From assembly GCA_026260175.1 (NCBI GenBank), contig JAKCWW010000063.1:58038-122037 (forward strand): DNA of 64,000 bases. Reading direction: 5' to 3'. Both the position numbers and the translations under genes were made by a program. The DNA comes from Reticulitermes lucifugus (Eukaryota > Arthropoda > Insecta > Blattodea > Rhinotermitidae). The notes under the pieces were generated by a model, which was given only the letters and a program-made list of their open reading frames with translations, did not search any database and was not told where the DNA came from. This document shows, piece after piece, positions 11,986 through 24,370 of this stretch. Within the stretch, counting starts at the first letter, position 1. Every line of letters begins with the position of its first letter.

Positions 11986-14900
11986 GTTTTATCTTCTACC
12001 TTTCTGAATACAGGCGTATTGATACAGCAGTTTCGGTATTGTGTATTGATGCATTTTTATGAAGGTTTTGGTAATTATTTTGATCGATTTTTATTACTGT
12101 GTCTAATGCTGCATTGATATTCCCAGTCTATAACTATAATAGCTTTCAGTCTGTACCCCACATTCACTATAAGGAACGAATTTCGACTTATTCAATTTTC
12201 GTAACAAGTTTTACATTAACTTTGGACGTATTATCTTAATGGGCAACGAAAACTGCTTATCAAGATGTCGTGATTCAAGACATATTTCTGAGGACAGTCT
12301 TGTACGTTCCACTAAAACATTAAAATATTTTTTAACCCAGACTTTCATGTCTTAAGTTGGAGCCATTAACCTCGAGCTCAAAACGAACAGGATGCGATTA
12401 ATTACATGTAACATTTGAGCAGGGGGACCGGTTTAAAGGAAGTCGTCTCGTGCACGGTACCGTTCAGCGAAACCAAAGCCACGAAGACACTGGCCACTGA
12501 ACGAACACTTGAAGAAAGCTGTTGACTAATTCCACGGTGTCAGTGAGATACTGTCAGTTCTATGAATCATAAGGACAGCTGCTCCGTCCGGTGAAATTCT
12601 TTTTAGCCTACTGTCCTTCTTTTATAAGAATCGCGTGTCTGCAATCGGATCTCCTCAGAAATTTAAAAAACTTAAGGACTTGTAATTTTTATATTCCTAC
12701 CGTCACCAATACCAACTCAGTTACCTTACGAACTTTCCAGACGAAAACGACACTTGAAGAACTTGAACCAATTTCGGATCAAACACTTGAAATATTAGAG
12801 CGTAAATTGTAACTATACGGAACACAGACCGTCATTAGAAGCTGAATGTCACCAACTTATTCAAGAAACTTACCACATTTTATGCAATCGAATTAGTTAA
12901 GTTCCGTGTTTCCATTTTCATTAAAGAATATTAATATAGTAATGATATCAAGAATATCATGGGCGCATTATGTAGCACGTATGGGACAAATACAGAAAGG
13001 CCGCAACTGATAAACCTGCAGCAAGTAACTGAATAGAAGGCTATGAAGTACGTTAGAGGCAGAAAAATATAGGTAACTCAGAAACACCTATATACTTGTG
13101 TAAATAAAAGTAGAAACATTTAATGAAGGTCCTCGAAATTGTTTCTTTCGGCTTGCAGATGCTCACCAATCGATCGAATCGTTTGTTCATTGCACATCGA
13201 GGTTATTCCGGTGAAATTGAGGACATGAAGAAAGTGTCTTGCCAGACAATTTTATCTATAAAATTTACCTGAATAAGGAAGAAATGTATAGGTTAACACT
13301 GCAACTGATCTGTGAGTTGTAAAATAAAATGTAATCAACGACTTCTGAATTTTACAATACCTCTGGAAATAAAGTCCAGGGACATTGCTGCCTCTTTCTC
13401 TTTCAAATCAGGGCTCCTTCTCACAGATCTTCCACTAATAATGTGAAACAGCAACGTGAGCATTATACGAAAATGAACTTCAAAGTTCAGCTACCTTTAA
13501 ATAGCCTTTTCAGTTTTCATTCCGAACCGCATACTTAACGGACGAAATGTAAGAAAGTACTAAAGTCTGGAGAATGGATAAGAGCGTTTGTTAGAGTCGA
13601 TTAAGCGGTAGACTCATTATACTCGTATACGTGCTTGCTTCCCTTGGGCAGTGAAAGTACTCGTGTAACATGTAACAGGTCGTGGATTGTGACATTTGTC
13701 GGAAGGAAATGGACAGCACACAAGAACCGTAAGTCTGGGAACATTTAAACCTGGTGTTAACAATCTACATTAATAATCTGACTTGTCAGGTGTTACATAG
13801 GTAATAACAAGAATTATAATTGGATTGACAATAAAAGGTCCTCCTGAAGCTAACTTAGGCTTCACTGAGCTACTGTGAAACACAAAATCATTTTAAAAAA
13901 TAGCCAATATACTTATAACGTAATATTGAGGCGCGTTCTTCTAACCATTGTTGCCGTGAAAAAGCAATAAATATTACAAATTCTGAGTGTGTGTCTGTAG
14001 CCTTACTTATCCAGCAAGCAAAGTCCATGCGCCCTATTATATTGCCATCTGTGTCCTGTCTGGCTGTACCATATTTTTCTACATTTTCTCATAAATTGCA
14101 CGATTTTCGGGAAAAGCGTTATTGAATACAAAATTTGTGTTTTGAGTTTCTCTGCATTTTTGTTTAAAACGTTTCTCATTATACAAAGAATTCAGCACGA
14201 TAATATCATAAGTGTAAAGAGGTCTTCATGTAAAGTACCCGTTATTCTTATCAGATTTAAAAAAAAACTTCAGTTTTCTCGACAGATTTTCGAAAAACAA
14301 TCAAAAGTCAAAATTCATGAAAATCCTTCCAGTGGGAGCTCAGTTCTATGTGGACGGAAGGACGGACAGACGGATAGACAAAAATGACGAAGCTAATAGT
14401 GGTTTTTAACAATTTTGCAAACGCGCCTAAGAAGAACAAAAAAGGAAGCGAAGTGTATGACGAAGAAGGAACAGCATAAAAGGCAGATCGTATAATGCAG
14501 GCTCAGTGTAGAACTTCATGGTCTATACATGTCACTAGGGTAGCGACATCGAGGAGGTTACGATTCTTTCGGCATGTGCCTACAAGGGGAAGACGAAGAA
14601 TGTAGCATTCAGAAAATAATATTTGGATAGCCTCTTGGAAAATATCGACATAGGATGTGAGGAATGGAGGTTGCTGAAATGCCTGAGAGTCATGTCCGAT
14701 GATTGGCTGTAGCAGCAATAATATTTCGGTTCTGCTAAGATAGTGTCTGTTCATTTTCTGTTAGTCATAACATGACTATTTTTATGATGTTTCGGATCAG
14801 AACTTCGAAGCTTGCTCATCGTGGATGAGAAGGAGTTCAGGCTTCAGGCTAAGTGACGACGACATACCAAGTTTTGAAAATCCAACATTCATTAAGGAAT

Positions 14901-17900
14901 GCAGAATGGAATTGGCCAGAAAGGGATTATCTTACAGGGGGCATGCAGTTAAATGATAATACTTTTTAAGGTCTTTGACTATCTTCCTTTTATATTACGC
15001 GCATTAATCAATCTGCAGGGGCTAGAACTGCTGAAGATGAGTGACTGATATTCCTACCCCATGAAAATGTAATGACCATCGCACGGAGGTAAACTAAAAA
15101 ATATGTATTTACGTCTTCATGGCAGACGGCATAAATTACCTTGAAAAATACACAGTGCGAAAAGTGAAATATTTTCTTCAAGTACTTGCTAGAAAGGGTT
15201 GGAGAAGAAACAACTCCACCAAGGCCAAAAGAGTAAAACAGGCAAAAGAAAAGATCAGCCAGGTAATACAGGAAAAGACGAAAGAAGAATCTCTTCTTTC
15301 ATGGTCAGGAAATCATTCACATCTTATAGAACACTAAAGTTTATTTCCATATTCGTAATAGTCCGCCACTGTACCCTATCCTAAGCCAACTGAATCCAGT
15401 TTGTAATCTAATGTCCTCTGTAGCATTTCTTAATACTGTAGTTTCCTTAATGTGAGAGGTTGTTAAACCTCCGCAAATCATAGTTTAAAGAACACCAGCT
15501 TGCTGGTTGTCATGCGCAAAATAAGTTATCATATATCATAGACTAAAGACAACCTTCCTTATATAATCAAGAGGGGTGAAGCTTGAAGCAGTCTACTCAG
15601 CATGCACCTGTTGTGAAGACACTACCATGTTCTTAGCAACCATTCGCAAAAGACGATATTAAATTCTGTCTTGAATCTTTAGCGGTAGCGGTTCTTTCAA
15701 CATATCATAATTCTTCTCACATGACAGGCTCAAACGGACCTCTGCAAGCAGACAGGTTTCATGGACAAGCAACCAACGGGAAAGAGTGAGGGCCTCAAGG
15801 CTCCTATGTTAAAGAACTGATGGAAGTCGCAAGTGTAAATAAGGGAAGAGCCAAGATTATAACAGAACAGCTCTGAAGTAATACAAGATGATAAAATGTT
15901 TGAGGACGATGACATCAAAGCAGACTAACATTAAATTAATTAGGCTTAAATAAACACACAAGCTCGCAATTGGTAATGTACGAGTAACTGTCTTTTAACA
16001 GGCCGTCCTCATGTCAGGTTTGCCGTTTCCAGTGTATGTTTACCCTTGGTTCCGGTCAGTCTCAAGGTTATGTTAGTGGAATACGTGTTACACTACATGC
16101 ACAGAGCAGGTTGGCTTAACGGTAACACTACAACTAGTGTTCGGGAGGAAAGTGGCTATGCTGAGGTTTTAATAGTTTCACTAATAATCCTACGTCGGCG
16201 AATTTCTGGAAGATACTTCCAAGAGGCCATGGGCCCCACCTTCAAAACCCTTACCAACCCACAATTCATGAACATGTGCAGATCTCGTTAATATTTGTGC
16301 ACTTGAAAATTTTATAATTGATAATAAGGATCAAGCATTCTATATACCTTACACACCAAGACATTGTTTTACGCCCTACTTGTGTTACTGAAAAAGTGGG
16401 AGTAAATAAAAAAGACGTAAATCAAAAATGCAATTCCCATAATAAATAATGGACTAAGTAACGGCTATCATAATAGAGTGCAGCAAGCCAAACAATGTTA
16501 AACCGAAAATAAGAGGGCGCAAATTAAGAAGTGGTGTATAATGGCAAAGGGCTTTATAGCAAACAGACGTAAAACAAGGACTACATATACTCGTGAACAC
16601 CTCTTTTCACGGTGTTTTATGAATTTGTAAACGTTCTCCGCTCTCTCTTCATGGCTCGCATTGGGACAACTTTACGTTTACTTTGTTTGTCAGATTAAGT
16701 ACATAAAGACATCGTTAAAGCAAATACCTGATATTCACCTTAAAAGCAAACACACTTGGGTCGCGCTGGCTAATATCAGTTGAAGACATCTGATGCAGTA
16801 AATGGTCAAATTAGATTCATCTTAAGGCGGGGCGACGAGCCCAAAATGCCTAATAGTTTAAATTGTGGTACATAATTTTACATGATTTTCAAGCTTCTTT
16901 ACGAGACTGGACACATTAAATGTAATCAAGTTATCTCACCAGAACTGAGCTTTTTTGCCATTGTAAAAGAAATGGGAGTAAGCGAAGTAATTTTACAGCA
17001 TCACTATTACAAAAATTTAAGAACTAACTTCATGAAATGCAAATTCATCGTAGCTTCTCAGTTAAAGAACAATCTGTTACGCCTCCATTTAACTGCGTAT
17101 GAAACAGGAAAGGAGGTCAAAAAAGGAAACAGGTATCACGTCCGCCCAAAGCGGCATCGATAACCGTCACTTAATTTGAGGCAGGTGCGGCTGTTGTTAT
17201 GATGCCTAGCCTACTGTTGTCCATCGATTGCATGTTCTTACATAAGACACCTATGTGGTGCACCGTAATCACGCCACTGCAGCCCAGATGTGAAATTTAG
17301 TTATTTTTCAAATACTTCTTTTAGGGTGAATTTTTTAGAATCATCTGGTAAAAATATTTAACAAGAGAAAAATTAAGATGGAAAAATGTAGCACATGTGA
17401 CTAAAAATCAGTTGTTAAATGCATATTTCATAGTGTTCATATCCGGCCCTGAATATTTCTATGGAGCAGGATCCTTCTCGAGAAGATACTAGTTACTCAG
17501 CTATTCAAGAAATCCCCCATTTCTACGGAACTCTGTCGTTCATTACCGCATTCCCAAGAGAATGCCACTGAATCGTATTCTGAAAGAGATAAACCTAAGC
17601 GTTATGTCCATGTACACTTCCTTTAAGATTTAACCCGCATTTTATACGATATTCTCACCTTTGCTCGAAATTACCCTTCTCACTTTCCCGATGAAAGGTA
17701 TACACGCCATTTTGTCTCTAGCTACGCTTTCCACAGAACACCCACTAATTCACTAATATACCTTAAATCATATTTTCACTGAATATGCACCCTATAATCT
17801 TGAGCAGTTCTTGAAAGAGAGCTTGATAGAATAAGTGGTACTAATATTCAGCAATAATGGCAAAGACAAAGGCTGATACTGCAATACCGACCGAAGCATA

Positions 17901-18782
17901 ACTACCTCTGCACTGGTTTATAACCAGGGGTGCACAAATCCTGGGTACCAGGTTGCTGTGGCGACTAGATTTTTTAGAGTAGCGCCTAATATTTACGTGT
18001 TCCAAGCATGGAAGTTGATTTATGTCAACCTTCGGATGCCTAGAATTTTGAGGTGGCTCCTAGAGTTCTGGAAAACTTACACAGCTCTCTTTATAACGAC
18101 AGATCTTTTCAATATCACTGCAAACTGGCAAAAGTTTACATAATGTAATTATCTGCCGCATGGAAATAGAAGAGTTTCGGAAAGGCTGTTCCTGATACTC
18201 AAATATATCAGGTCTTCAAAACCACGAATCTTATAGACGTAGTAACACGAATTATTTCGGTGTCATTGAGATTTATATACAGACAGAGGGGAAAAATGTA
18301 AGCTACTGTGTTTTAATTGCTTCGGATACTTTTCCGAACAAAGAAACGGATTTAAAGATGCAGAGGTTTCACGAATAGTATAAAATTTGTCTTTAAACCT
18401 GAAATATATCCTGAATCTTAGCCCAAAAACTTTAAGTTCTGTAGAGTTTATGTTACGGTACAAACAATTTCCAAACTAATTTAAATATTTTATAAACTTG
18501 TATTTAGTGTCAGTTTAAAAACTGAACGATTCAAACTATCGGTATACGAATTTTGCGAACGCCGGCATTTAATGCAACAAATCACAATCAGTTAATTGTT
18601 ACAAATATTTGTGTTCTATTTTGAATCCCATAAGGTCAGAAAAACCTGCTTCAGAACTCAGTACATAATTATGCAAACGCTTAAAGCTGTATTTTTTTAT
18701 GAAGCGATACATGCAAGACCTGATGTCTTTGGTATATCGATGGGCAATGTGTGAGTTTTCCGTCATCTTCAGATGTTTTACA
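11986..18782. other. Long non-coding stretch
   Basis: About 6.8 kb with no exon I can support. Short frames occur, but none shows a domain, a conserved motif or paired splice sites. 14,340-14,400 carries a short GACGGACAGACGG-type simple repeat. This may be intron of the minus-strand filamin gene. Confidence 0.45.
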
Positions 18783-19065
18783 GGAGCCGGGACATCGTAG
18801 TCGGTATAGCGACTATGGTATGGGCTGAACGGGCGGTCTTCGAATGCTCGTAGGGGTAAAAATCTTTTCTCAAAAAACGTCCAGAGTGTTCCTGGGGCCC
18901 ACAGAACTTCCTATTCAATGGATTCGGGTTTCTTTTCCTGGGGCAAAGCGGCCGGCGCGTGAGGTTAACCATTTACCTCCAACTAGTGCCGAGGTTAAGA
19001 ATGATTGGAGCTATATTCCTACTCCCCTATATGCCTTCATAGCCTACAAAGGGAAAACTTTAAGG
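18783..19065 (+). mobile_element. SINE A, full-length reference copy
   Basis: The head has a tRNA-like start (GGAGCCGGGACATCGTAGTC, containing an A-box-like segment) and a B-box-like CTTCGAATGC about 45 bases downstream. The body has CTGGGGCCCACAGAAC, a GGGGCAAAGCGGCCGG stretch, CCGAGGTTAAGAATGA and GGAGCTATATTCCTACTCCC, and ends near TTCATAGC...GGGAAAACTTTA. The family recurs at 5,725, 9,350, 20,007, 20,638, 21,435, 31,095, 41,684, 52,771, 53,990 and 58,190. It is a pol III-transcribed, LINE-dependent retroposon with no coding capacity. Confidence 0.75.
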
Positions 19066-20006
19066 TTAAACTCTTTGATAAGATAACGTCAAATTAAATG
19101 AATGTGTATTTTGCACTAGTTTTTAAAAATAAATAAGCGAAGAAAACTCTTTCCCAGTTTGGAAGCAAACAGTAATATGCCCGTATATCCACTGGTATGA
19201 CTGTGAAATACTAGATATACAGAGAATTACTAATGACAAAATTCATCAAATAATAAATGGCCAGTGTATGATTCAGGCGATTAGTCTCGGGCCCTTTTCG
19301 CTCTCTGGGGCAAGTCTATCTCCGAATATTTAAGTATTCCCCTGTCCGTATCATTCCAACAGTGCTCCGTGGTCATTTTATTCGTCTATAACGAAAGCTA
19401 TATGACCTTAGAAATTAACAGCGTCGTTAAACAAGATATTCTTTATCTATAAAATCATGTGGAATGACAGGAGTCGTTTCACAATTGTGTATGACCGTAA
19501 CTTCCTCAACAACAGCAAGGCTGCTGCTCTGGACGAACCGAATTTCATAACATTTTTTCCGAGTCCTTATTAAGACCTGCAAGGTAAATTTAATTTTGAG
19601 GTAGACTGAAAGTATATATTATTAAAATACTTCAACAACTACCATACATTTGCAAATACGTCCATAAATATTTACTTAATGGAAAGGCGTTTTATTTCTT
19701 AATAACACTAACACGCTGGAAACGAGTCCTTGAGAACCTGGTAAATACTCATCTAGTCAAGTAGTTTTTTATGGAAAATGAAGGCTTATTACCGTGTTCG
19801 CGATAACTTGCCACTGGGCTATATCCTCAGGCACTTCAATTCTGTCCGCACACTCAAGCTCTACTTATTTAACATTTTCTTCCATACCTGGTCTTTCAAA
19901 TTTGTCTCTTCCCATCCAGCATTTCGGCAGAAAAGTTCAGTGCCTTCTACAAACCCCGTCAAGTATTATAATACTTGATCTTTATCACACTAGCAACAAT
20001 TTGTAA
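19066..20006. other. Non-coding stretch, nothing recognised
   Basis: No exon or repeat recognised. Confidence 0.4.
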
Positions 20007-20272
20007 AGGTAAAAGTCTACGAAGGCAAAGAGGGGGGGGGGAGTAGAGGTATAGCTCTACCCATTCTCAACCTCGGCACTTGAGGGAGGTGGTTGGTCAA
20101 AGCCATGCCCCAGCTGCTTTACCCCCGGGGAAAAGAGTCCCAGTACCCATTGTAGAGAAGGCTGAGTGAGCCCCAGGTATGTAAAACAGAAAATTTTTTG
20201 TCCCCGCCGGGCTTCGAGCACCGAACTAAGAAGCCCTAACGAGTGGCTATACTAGCTACACTATCCCGGCCA
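20007..20272 (-). mobile_element. SINE A, near full-length
   Basis: Minus-strand copy. The head (20,200-20,272) reads GTGGCCGGGATAGTGTAGC on the minus strand, with a B-box-like GGTGCTCGAAGC. The body carries the GGTAAAGCAGCTGGGGCATG segment and the AGAGCTATACCTCTACTCCC box. A run of nine to ten G follows that box, unlike the reference copy. Confidence 0.75.
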
Positions 20273-20637
20273 CCTGACAATGCTTTGTAATGAGTAAAAA
20301 TTTGAACCCAATAAGGTAATTTCTCAAACTTCCAGTTATTCCTTTTCATATTACCCCAGCACAAGCCGCCACTGATATTACGTTTTTCTACTGATGACCA
20401 TTTTTGGATGTCATGTTTGTGAGCAGTTACCTGACAGTATACTCGTATCTATTCGCATCGTGGAATGTGGGCGACCGGCAACATTGACACTATTTCGCAG
20501 CGGAGCCCACACACACTACGTGTACAGTATTTCCGTGAAACATCACGCAGGCGTGAGTGTTGAACGTTAAGACGAATATCCCCCTAGCTTATACAAGGAA
20601 TGGAATTTGTACTTAAATTTGCGTTTTCAAGCCATGT

Positions 20638-20775
20638 AGGGATATCGGGGCGTGGAATTATAGCTCCTCTCATGCTTAACCTTGACACTACTTGGGGTGA
20701 GAAATTAGCTTCACGTTTCAGCCTCTTAACCCCGCTCCCCAGGGAAAAGCCTCCTGTTCTCACTAAATACGTAGC
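20638..20775 (-). mobile_element. SINE A fragment
   Basis: On the minus strand it matches the 3' body: a GGGGAGCGGGGTTAAGAGGC segment in place of GGGGAAAGCGGCCGG, then GTAGTGTCAAGGTTAAGCAT and GGAGCTATAATTCCACGCCC. Head missing. Confidence 0.55.
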
Positions 20776-21122
20776 AGGCAGTGTGGACTACAGAGGCGGT
20801 ATACGCTCTTGTCGGGAATCGAAAAGTAACATCAGATTAACCCCTCCATTACCCTTGATCTTTCAGAAGTAGAAGTTTTAAATGTTTCACTACTATGGGG
20901 TTAAATATTTGTGGTAAAACTTTATAGTCTGGTTGTAAAGAATTTTCATTTTCGCAGTTCTACGAGGCTGGCACAAAGTTTTGAACTTGTGATATCGGTA
21001 GCACTATCTCAAAAACAAGACGCTCGTATTACTAAGATTCTTCATTGTATAAAAATCTACGGCCCTGTTATACCCTTACGGATAATAATGCCGAAACGTG
21101 TAGGGTTTATAATGGTACAATA

Positions 21123-21262
21123 TCATCATCATCCCCATGGACGTTGTAGGTTTAAGGCTGTAAGTCCTGTCTTATGTAACTCATTCGCTTTCAGATGATC
21201 CTGTTTTCTCCATCTTCTTCTTGGGCGGCCTATGTCCCTTTTCCATAGGGTTGATACTGTAG
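21123..21262 (-). pseudogene. LINE 3' end fragment
   Basis: On the minus strand this encodes WKRDIGRPRRRWRKQDHLK and NELHKTGLTALNLQ, then stops in an ATG/GAT simple-repeat tail. The basic GRPRRRW motif close to a LINE 3' terminus followed by a microsatellite tail is typical of RTE-like and related elements. Only the last ~45 codons are present. Confidence 0.6.
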
Positions 21263-21434
21263 AGCCAGTATTATAATGGTAGAATATTTGCATTGTAATA
21301 TTCTGGCAGAGTACAAGTATCATGTGCGAATTGCGAAATTTAAATCTTATGCCCACGTGGCGATTTTGAAGATACAATCGACTTTGTTTTAGTCAGTAAA
21401 TTGAAAGTAAAGCTGTCCCTGTACTTGCATTAAG

Positions 21435-21690
21435 GCATAAGAAGTAGTGGAGGTATAGGCCCCAGATATTCGTAACCTCGGCATTGAATGGAGGTGAGTG
21501 GTCAGCTTCACTTTCCGACCGCTTTATTCCCGGGGAAAGAGTCCCTGGAACCCATTACACACGCGACTGGGTGGGCCTCAGGGTCGATCTGTACACTTTG
21601 GAGAGCAGATCAATTTTTCGACCTCGCCAGCTGTCGAAATAAGATTCCTGGGCTGTCCAGTCCGTAGCATATTCGGCTAAAGTATCGACT
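21435..21690 (-). mobile_element. SINE A, near full-length
   Basis: Minus-strand copy: the 3' body at 21,440-21,560 (GGGAATAAAGCGGTCGG, AATGCCGAGGTTACGAATA) and the diverged head toward 21,690 (GAATATGCTACGGACTGGAC). Confidence 0.65.
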
Positions 21691-23589
21691 AACGACAAAG
21701 TGTTAAAATAGGCTACATATTAACATGGCTCGAGTTCAGAGGATAGAGCCGTACGTTTTCCTAAATATAAAACATTGACTACGGGCTTAAATGTTACCTT
21801 TAAAAAAACGTAAGATGGATACCTAGTCAAATCCAGTTGATACCAGCGGAAACATAGGCCAGAGTGATCTTTTGGAAATAGTGAAACGAGCTGCCTTGAG
21901 AAATTTCTCGATTCTAGATAATGAGTAGCCTAGGCTATTCGTGGCGTTAATAGTCACTTAGATAAGTCTAATATCTGACTGCAAAACCTCATAAAGCTTT
22001 GAAGAAGACACTTAGAACTGTACTGATGAGGAAAATTGGCCAGAATTTTTGAGCGGAAGCAAGGAAAAATTGCATAGGAACAGCCTTATCTAATTGTATA
22101 GGATATAAGGTTCGTTCCTTACACTTGCGTTGAAGTTACCAAGCTACGTTTGGTTATACTTAATAAACAATAACAATGCCACGAACGACACGCCTATTTC
22201 TACTTTCTCCTTGTAAAATATTAGCAACACAGTGCCTAATATGACAAGCAGCCTGAAGTGTAGGGACCAAAATTGGAAATAGAAAGGCAGGGCTTTAAAT
22301 GTGAATTACAGCATACATGTGGTACAAAGTAGGCTCGCTGAAATACATAGATATGTAAAATTCATAAATGTGTGAATTTCAATTCATGGTCTGCTGTTAT
22401 AGGGGTTTTAATGTCGTTACAAGTGCTATTCGCTGCATAATGTTCCAAATGATATGCGGTTAAACGTGAATTTAAGATAGCCTCCAGTTTTAACTAAACC
22501 GTGGCCGGCATTTTCTAGATAATTCACGAAGTTTTATATCCATTATTGACGAATACGCCGTAAAGAGTTAAGGAAATAAAGTGTGGAAACACTTGTCGTG
22601 TCTCAGAAAGAGCTTTCTCAACCAGTGACAAATTGTTTTTATCTAGCCAAAATGCCCTTTCTTTACTAGGGTCTCTTAAAATAAATTGTACAGAAATAAT
22701 AAAGTGACTTATTTGTTATGACTGTCTTATAAACATGACAACCTTGTTGACTAAAATAGTTGTTGAAGTTACCAAATAATAAGTGCCGAAAAACACAAAT
22801 TCCTGGGTGTTGAACGTTAGTGACAATATGCTAATTAGTGAGCTTGAATATATAGGTCTGTGTTAATTCTAGTAACTAAATATTCACCAAAATCAACGAG
22901 AGTTATATGCTTACATATACGAGTATTAACGGACTCTGAGGTTTCTTTGAGAATGTTATATCTTGGGTCTTTTTTATTAACTCAACGTGTCATTTTACGT
23001 TTTAGGAATTTGACGTGATGTTATAAAGCCCGTAGCACAGTATAACGTGAAAGATATTTTCAGTGATTTTGTTAATATATTTTGTGCCAAAAAGTGTCAA
23101 CCTCAATTCAATCTGCATAGTATTTAAAGGCAGTTTCAAATAAGAATGACATCATCCCTCTATGCTTGACTTCTCTATAATTGCAGTTCAGGAGGGCGGA
23201 TATCCTTTGTAATTTCCCTTCTTGTAGATTCTTGTAGCCTAATACGGTATCGTAACTCATGGTAAGAACATAAGGTTACCCTGATATATGTTCACCATCT
23301 TTTTAATGAAACAGACAGAAGCATATTCTGTGTTTTGTAAAATGAACCCTAGCCACATCTTTGAGGTGAGATGTGCATTGCAGAACATAGCTGTGGCTTT
23401 ATCGCTTTACTGAAGTATCTTCCTCCTCGTACAGACGTACTGGGCAGATTTGTGTAAAAACTTCTCAAATGCTGTAACTGCTTCTCCATTTTCCTTAACG
23501 ACAACTGAATTTCTTCAACATGCGGATGAAGTTATTATACCTGTTACCGTTTTCTTTTTGTGGTGACGGGCCCCGCAGCAGATGCTACG
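21691..23589. other. Non-coding stretch, nothing recognised
   Basis: Searched for downstream filamin exons (rest of the calponin-homology domain) on the minus strand by eye; none recognised. No repeat recognised. Confidence 0.4.
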
Positions 23590-23822
23590 GACGCACCGCA
23601 GCCTTCAGGTTTATTTGCAACCCTGTGATGAAGATGAGTAGTTTTTTCCGTTTTCCGTGTAATAGAGCACCGGTGGAATGAAACTGACAGGGGAAAACCA
23701 AAGTACTCGGTGAAAAACCTGTCCCAGTACCACTTTGTCTACCACAAATCCCACACGTACTGACCCGAGATCGAACCCTGGCCTCCGCGAGTAACCGCCT
23801 GAGCCGTGGCATGGCCACTACC
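23590..23822 (-). mobile_element. SINE B, tRNA-derived
   Basis: On the minus strand GTGGCCATGCCACGGCTCAG leads into an A-box-like region, then CCAGGGTTCGATCTCGG matches a pol III B box. The body has GTGGGATTTGTGGTAGAC, GGTACTGGGACAGGTTTTTC and GAGTACTTTGGTTTTCCC. This is the best-preserved copy of the family also seen at 5,236 and 51,105. It lies just downstream of the filamin exon, probably in its intron. Confidence 0.75.
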
Positions 23823-24012
23823 TGTTACTGTTAGAGTAACACAAAATGCTCTACAGACATTAAAATGGATTATGTAAGAAGTGAAGGGAGAAACAGTGCA
23901 CTGATTACCAGGCAGCATTTCAATTTTTTAAGAACTGCCGATGGAAGTGTTTTGCTACCCTAAATTGAATTATGTAATTTGAGGCTCACAAAAATAACAA
24001 TTAGTAACTTAC

Positions 24013-24370
24013 CGATGTTGACAAGTTTAACACCGTCAGCGGCGATGGCTGTGAGGGCAGTAGCAACATTTTCTAAATACTGATGTTGATTTGCAGGTCT
24101 ATGGATCCATGCAGGTTTCAAAGGTCTCTTTTGCAGAACTTCGACTAGAGCACATAAACGTGTGCCATCACAAAAGTCTGCCACCAAGTCATGAACTTCG
24201 GTCCCTACCGTACGCAGATGTTCGTTTACCCAGTTACGAAATGTATTCGCTTGGATTTCTACCCACAGATCTTCATGACCTTTGATAGCCATTCCTTTGG
24301 CTGCATGGCCCTCTGGACTGCGAGCAACGAGACCAACTTGAGAAATTCGCAGTTGTTCAGATGTTGCCAT
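24013..24370 (-). CDS. jbug: Filamin/jitterbug-like actin-binding protein, coding exon 1
   Basis: This exon encodes residues 1-119 plus one base, from ATG at 24,370. Residues 1-33 are a short leader. A calponin-homology domain starts at Trp36 (WVEIQANTFRNWVNEHLR) and runs through DFCDGTRLCALVEVLQ (about 66-80) and NQHQYLENV (94-102) to GVKLVNI at the 3' edge. The exon ends at a strong donor (ATCG/GTAAGT, phase 1) at a usual break within the first CH domain of filamins. The family cross-links F-actin through two tandem CH domains followed by immunoglobulin-like repeats. The combination WVEIQ with NQHQYLENV and ADGVKLVNIG fits the jitterbug type better than cheerio-type filamins, from memory of the family. 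No further exon was found in the 24 kb downstream, so intron 1 is very long or the remaining exons are outside the window. The filamin-type CH assignment is firm; the exact symbol is likely but not proven. Confidence 0.8.

Noticed and set aside
15119-15384. Two overlapping Lys/Gln-rich frames
   Set aside because: Short, in different frames of the same A-rich sequence, no domain and no splice support.
18783-18860. Possible tRNA gene
   Set aside because: Has A- and B-box-like segments but no pairing acceptor or anticodon arms, and is followed by the SINE A body.
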